From Azospirillum picis (GTDB taxonomy: Bacteria > Pseudomonadota > Alphaproteobacteria > Azospirillales > Azospirillaceae): a stretch of DNA of 64,000 bases. Both the position numbers and the translations under genes were made by a program. Below the pieces are notes generated by a model that saw only the letters and a program-made list of their open reading frames with translations, did no database searches and had not been told where the DNA came from. Where the stretch lies: the NCBI RefSeq assembly GCF_017876115.1, contig NZ_JAGINO010000002.1, forward strand, positions 310,001-374,000, written 5' to 3'. Shown one piece after another: positions 61,298-64,000 of the stretch (position 1 is the stretch's first letter; each line of letters starts with the position of its first letter).

Positions 61298-61774
61298 ATG
61301 GCCGCCGAAAACGCCGACACCGCCGCCCTTGCGGAACCGTCCGTCGCCGACCAGTTCGTCAAGACGCTGGTCCTGCTGTTCCGGGCCGAGGACAGCTACG
61401 GTGCCTGGGAGGGCAAGCCGGACGAGGCCCTGCTCGCCCCCTTCATCCTCGACCGGGAGGCCCGCGCCGCCATCCCGATCATCGGCGACCCCGACCCGGA
61501 CACGCTGTGGCGGCTGGAGCTGTTCTACAAGGCGGTCGGCGTGACGGTCGAGAAGCAGACCGGCCTGATGGCCTCGCCGATGATGAAGATGAGCCATGAG
61601 GGCTTCGGCCGCATGATCCTCACCACCGGCCGGCTGGTCGTGGTGTCGAAGACGCTGCGCGACGTCCACCGTTTCGGCTTCCCCAGCCTGGAGAAGCTGG
61701 CCGCCGACGGTGCGAAGCTGGTCGGCGACGCGGTGGCGCTGATCCGGGAATACCCCGACGTCGCGAACCTCTGA
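61298..61774 (+). CDS. NifX-associated nitrogen fixation protein (DUF269)
   Basis: A 158-residue protein of the NifX-associated/DUF269 family. Family motifs include [36 protein letters not shown] and [32 protein letters not shown]. It always sits next to nifX in proteobacterial nif operons; its biochemical role is unknown. GAGGAGTGAG upstream of the ATG at 61298, which overlaps the end of nifX closely (4 bp), supports coupled translation. Confidence 0.93.
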   Translation: MAAENADTAALAEPSVADQFVKTLVLLFRAEDSYGAWEGKPDEALLAPFILDREARAAIPIIGDPDPDTLWRLELFYKAVGVTVEKQTGLMASPMMKMSHEGFGRMILTTGRLVVVSKTLRDVHRFGFPSLEKLAADGAKLVGDAVALIREYPDVANL

Positions 61775-61792
61775 GCCCCGGGGACCGCAAGC

Positions 61793-61993
61793 ATGAGCGA
61801 CATCGACGCCCTGAAGGACGAGATCAGGAAGCTGAACGCCCGCGCCACCCAGAAGAAGATGGACCTGCACGACCTGTCGGAGGAGCTTCCGCAGAACTGG
61901 CAGATCATCCTGACGGTGGCGCAGGAGACCTACGACGCCTTCCGCATCCTGACCGAGAAGCGGGCGGCGCTGAAGGCGCTGGAGAAGGCGTAG
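61793..61993 (+). CDS. Small nif-cluster protein (DUF683, CCE_0567 family)
   Basis: A 66-residue helical protein. DALKDEIRKLNARATQKKMD and LHDLSEELPQNW are family signatures. DUF683 proteins follow the DUF269 gene in nif clusters and have no known activity. ATG at 61793 is 18 bp after the previous stop; no strong ribosome site is visible, so translation may be coupled. Confidence 0.9.
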   Translation: MSDIDALKDEIRKLNARATQKKMDLHDLSEELPQNWQIILTVAQETYDAFRILTEKRAALKALEKA

Positions 61994-62049
61994 CCCTTCG
62001 ATTTCCAAAGAAACGCTTAGGCGCACCCTTTTCCGAGAGGAGCATTCCC

Positions 62050-62343
62050 ATGGCTGAGTTCCTGACCGGCACCACCCGCGGCGGCCAGAGCTGGACCCCG
62101 AAGTTCGTCCAATCCATCGATCAGAAGCAGTGCATCGGCTGCGGCCGCTGCTTCAAGGTTTGCGGGCGCGGCGTGCTCGACATGATCGGCCTCACCGAGG
62201 ACGGCGACATCGTCGACGCCTTCGACGACGAGGCCGAGAAGAAGATCATGACGGTCAAGGAGGCGGCCAACTGCATCGGCTGCGAGAGCTGCTCCAAGGT
62301 CTGCTCGAAGAGCTGCATCAGCCATGCGCCGGTGGCGGCGTAG
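62050..62343 (+). CDS. fdxB: Nif-specific 2[4Fe-4S] ferredoxin III (FdxB-like)
   Basis: A 97-residue ferredoxin with two CxxCxxC cluster motifs, CIGCGRCFKVC and CIGCESCSKVCSKSC. The extended loop between them (GLTEDGDIVDAFDDEAEKKIM) is typical of nif-specific ferredoxin III. It is a probable electron carrier for nitrogenase or for FeMo-co maturation. AGAGGAGCATTCCC precedes the ATG. Last gene of the nifE unit; the gene ends at the third palindromic repeat, which may terminate the operon. Confidence 0.92.
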   Translation: MAEFLTGTTRGGQSWTPKFVQSIDQKQCIGCGRCFKVCGRGVLDMIGLTEDGDIVDAFDDEAEKKIMTVKEAANCIGCESCSKVCSKSCISHAPVAA

Positions 62344-62351
62344 GGGCAGAT

Positions 62352-62466
62352 TTAGACCCCCACCTATCCTCCCCCGCTGGGCGGGGGAGGGACTGCCGCC
62401 ACTTTCCCGAAGAAGCGCTTATCCCCCTCCCCCGCCCAGCGGGGAAGGGTCGGGGTGGGGGTCTAA
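62352..62466. repeat. Composite GC-rich palindromic repeat, copy C
   Basis: Its ends are perfect inverted repeats: TTAGACCCCCACC (62352-62364) and GGTGGGGGTCTAA (62454-62466). Two inner hairpin units use CCCCCGCTGGGCGGGGGAGG and CCCCGCCCAGCGGGGAAGG. The GACTGCCGCC segment after the first unit is shared with copy A. It separates the convergent ferredoxin and gshA genes and probably terminates both. Confidence 0.88.
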
Positions 62467-62487
62467 CCTTCCCCCACCAGCGAACAC

Positions 62488-63852
62488 TCAGTAGGCATAC
62501 TCCTTGAACACCGGGTCGACGCTGCCGCCCCACGGGCCGTGGAACTTCTCCAGCAGCTCGTCGGCCGGGCTGCGGTTGCTCTCGGCGATGACCTGCAGGG
62601 TGTCGAGGAAGTGGGTCTCGTCGTCGCCCCAGTTGTCGTTGCGGGCGCGGCGGGCCAGGCCGTCGCGGGCGATCGCCACCACCTCCAGCGCGACGTCGCG
62701 CACCGTCCGGCCGCGGAAGCCGGTGTGCAGGCCGGTCCGCGGCACTTCGGCGCGCAGGTGGGCGCGCTCGTCCGCCGTCCAGTCCTTGACCAGGTCCCAG
62801 GCGGCGTCCAGCGCCACCTGGTCGTAGAGCAGCCCGACCCACAGCGCCGGCAGGGCGCACAGGCTGCGCCACGGACCGCCGTCGGCGCCGCGCATCTCCA
62901 GGTACTTCTTCAGCCGCACTTCCGGGAAGGCGGTGGTGGTGTGGTCGGCCCAGTCGGTCAGCAGCGGCACCTCGCCGGGAAGCGCCGGCAGCCGGCCGTC
63001 CAGGAAGTCGCGGAAGGACTGGCCGGCGGCGTCGATGTAGGTGCCGTCGCGGTAGACGAAGTACATCGGGGTGTCGAGCAGATACTCGACGTAACGCTCG
63101 AAGCCGAAGCCGTCCTCGAAGACGAAGGGGATGTCGCCGGTGCGGTCCGGGTCGGTATCGGTCCAGATGTGGCTGCGGAAGCTCTGGAAGCCGTTCGGAC
63201 GGCCCTCGGTGAAGGGCGAGTTGGCGAACAGCGCGGTGGCGATCGGCTGCAGGGCCAGCGACACCCGGAACTTCTTCACCATGTCGGCTTCGGAGGCGTA
63301 GTCCAGGTTCACCTGCACGGTGCAGGTCCGCGTCATCATGTCGAGACCGAGCGAGCCGACCTTCGGCATGTAGTCGCGCATGATCTTGTAGCGGCCCTTG
63401 GGCATCCACGGGATCTCGTCGCGCCGCCACTTCGGCTGGAAGCCCAGCCCCATCATGGCGATGCCCAGCTCGGCCCCGACCTCCTTCACCTGGCGCAGGT
63501 GGCGGTGCACCTCCGCACAGGTCTGGTGCAGGGTCTCCAGCGGCGCGCCGGACAGCTCGACCTGCCCGCCCGGCTCCAGCGTGATGTTGGCGTTGTCCTG
63601 GACCAGCGCGATGACCTTGCCGTTCTCCTCCACCGGCTGCCAGCCGAACCGGGTCAGCCGGGTCAGCAGCTCGCCGATGCCGTCCGGCCCGTCATAGGGC
63701 AGCGGCCGCAGGTCGGAGGTGCGGTAGGCGAATTTCTCGTGCTCCGTCCCGATGCGCCAGTCGGCGGCCGGTTTGCAGCCGGACTCGAGATAGGCCACCA
63801 GTTGCCGGCGGTCGGTGACGGGTTCGCCGCGCGTGGTCGGGGGTGCGGACAT
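62488..63852 (-). CDS. gshA: Glutamate-cysteine ligase (class II, plant-type)
   Basis: A 454-residue GCS2-family enzyme, first step of glutathione synthesis. [65 protein letters not shown] and the [10 protein letters not shown] region are family signatures of the alphaproteobacterial/plant GCL. Glutathione here could protect nitrogenase metabolism from oxidants, which is speculation. ATG at 63852 fits the family start. It is convergent with the nif operon. Confidence 0.95.
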   Translation of the reverse strand: MSAPPTTRGEPVTDRRQLVAYLESGCKPAADWRIGTEHEKFAYRTSDLRPLPYDGPDGIGELLTRLTRFGWQPVEENGKVIALVQDNANITLEPGGQVELSGAPLETLHQTCAEVHRHLRQVKEVGAELGIAMMGLGFQPKWRRDEIPWMPKGRYKIMRDYMPKVGSLGLDMMTRTCTVQVNLDYASEADMVKKFRVSLALQPIATALFANSPFTEGRPNGFQSFRSHIWTDTDPDRTGDIPFVFEDGFGFERYVEYLLDTPMYFVYRDGTYIDAAGQSFRDFLDGRLPALPGEVPLLTDWADHTTTAFPEVRLKKYLEMRGADGGPWRSLCALPALWVGLLYDQVALDAAWDLVKDWTADERAHLRAEVPRTGLHTGFRGRTVRDVALEVVAIARDGLARRARNDNWGDDETHFLDTLQVIAESNRSPADELLEKFHGPWGGSVDPVFKEYAY

Positions 63853-64000
63853 GAAGTCTCTCGCGGGAAGTGGACGGAGGGCGGCCGGTCAGTCAGCGGA
63901 GGGCTGGCCGGGCGGTGAGTGGGCCGGCGCGCGGAAAGGCGGGCGCCGGTCGCTTCCCCCGGCAGTCCAGTCCCCGGCCAAGGACTGCCAGCAAGCCAGC
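63853..64000. other. Right-edge intergenic segment
   Basis: No supported gene in this 148-bp end. A possible hairpin pairs GGCAGTCC (63961-63968) with GGACTGCC (63982-63989); there is no U-tract. It may belong to the leader or end of a gene beyond the window. Confidence 0.5.

Overview
The window is GC-rich, tightly packed alphaproteobacterial DNA. The gene set and order point to an Azospirillum-like free-living diazotroph (Rhodospirillales). The strongest evidence is a nitrogen-fixation cluster (nifHDK, nifENX, two small nif-associated genes, a nif-type ferredoxin) with draT/draG divergent from nifH and a double-PAS soluble chemoreceptor between nifK and nifE. The species assignment is inference.

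Layout. 1-4.7 kb: the 3' part of a DUF2382 stress-type gene, ettA, a DUF188 gene and a D-lactate/glycolate-type FAD oxidase. 4.85-12.5 kb: an acetoin/2,3-butanediol catabolism operon, acoX-acoA-acoB-acoC-SDR-bdh-lipA, behind a clear -24/-12 (sigma-54) promoter with TGCAACA inverted repeats upstream. 12.5-16.1 kb: a KdpE-like regulator and a membrane chemoreceptor. 16.1-24.35 kb: a type I restriction-modification island on the minus strand, hsdR-orf-hsdM-hsdS-mrr; the extra AT-rich orf looks like a PD-(D/E)XK nuclease. 24.5-37.1 kb: zapE, a sensor kinase, pdxY, a SWIM/SNF2 helicase, a PAP2 phosphatase, a CoA-ester lyase, a KGG stress protein, and leuB and leuD. 37.3-40.7 kb: a multi-TM putative glycosyltransferase, a GT2 glycosyltransferase with a perfect 15-bp tandem repeat, and gtrA. 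40.8-46 kb: dapF-mtaB-ftsY and amn. 46-50.1 kb (minus): azoR, a class II amidotransferase, an ArsC-like protein, draG and draT. 50.2-51.6 kb: an unrecognised 449-residue gene. 51.6-62.3 kb: the nif genes. 62.5-63.9 kb: gshA.

How the parts work together. nifH and nifE each have a NifA-type upstream element (TGT-N10-ACA) and a sigma-54 promoter. NifHDK is the nitrogenase, NifEN/NifX serve cofactor assembly, and the ferredoxin is a likely electron donor. DraT and DraG switch NifH off and on through the arginine that is present here as Arg104. The chemoreceptor between the two nif transcription units has no recognisable NifA site and follows a strong terminator. Three copies of a ~100-bp GC-rich composite palindrome lie in gaps of the aco operon, the amn/azoR junction and the ferredoxin/gshA junction, suggesting a genome-wide repeat family. 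No tRNA, rRNA, CRISPR array, transposase or phage gene was recognised.
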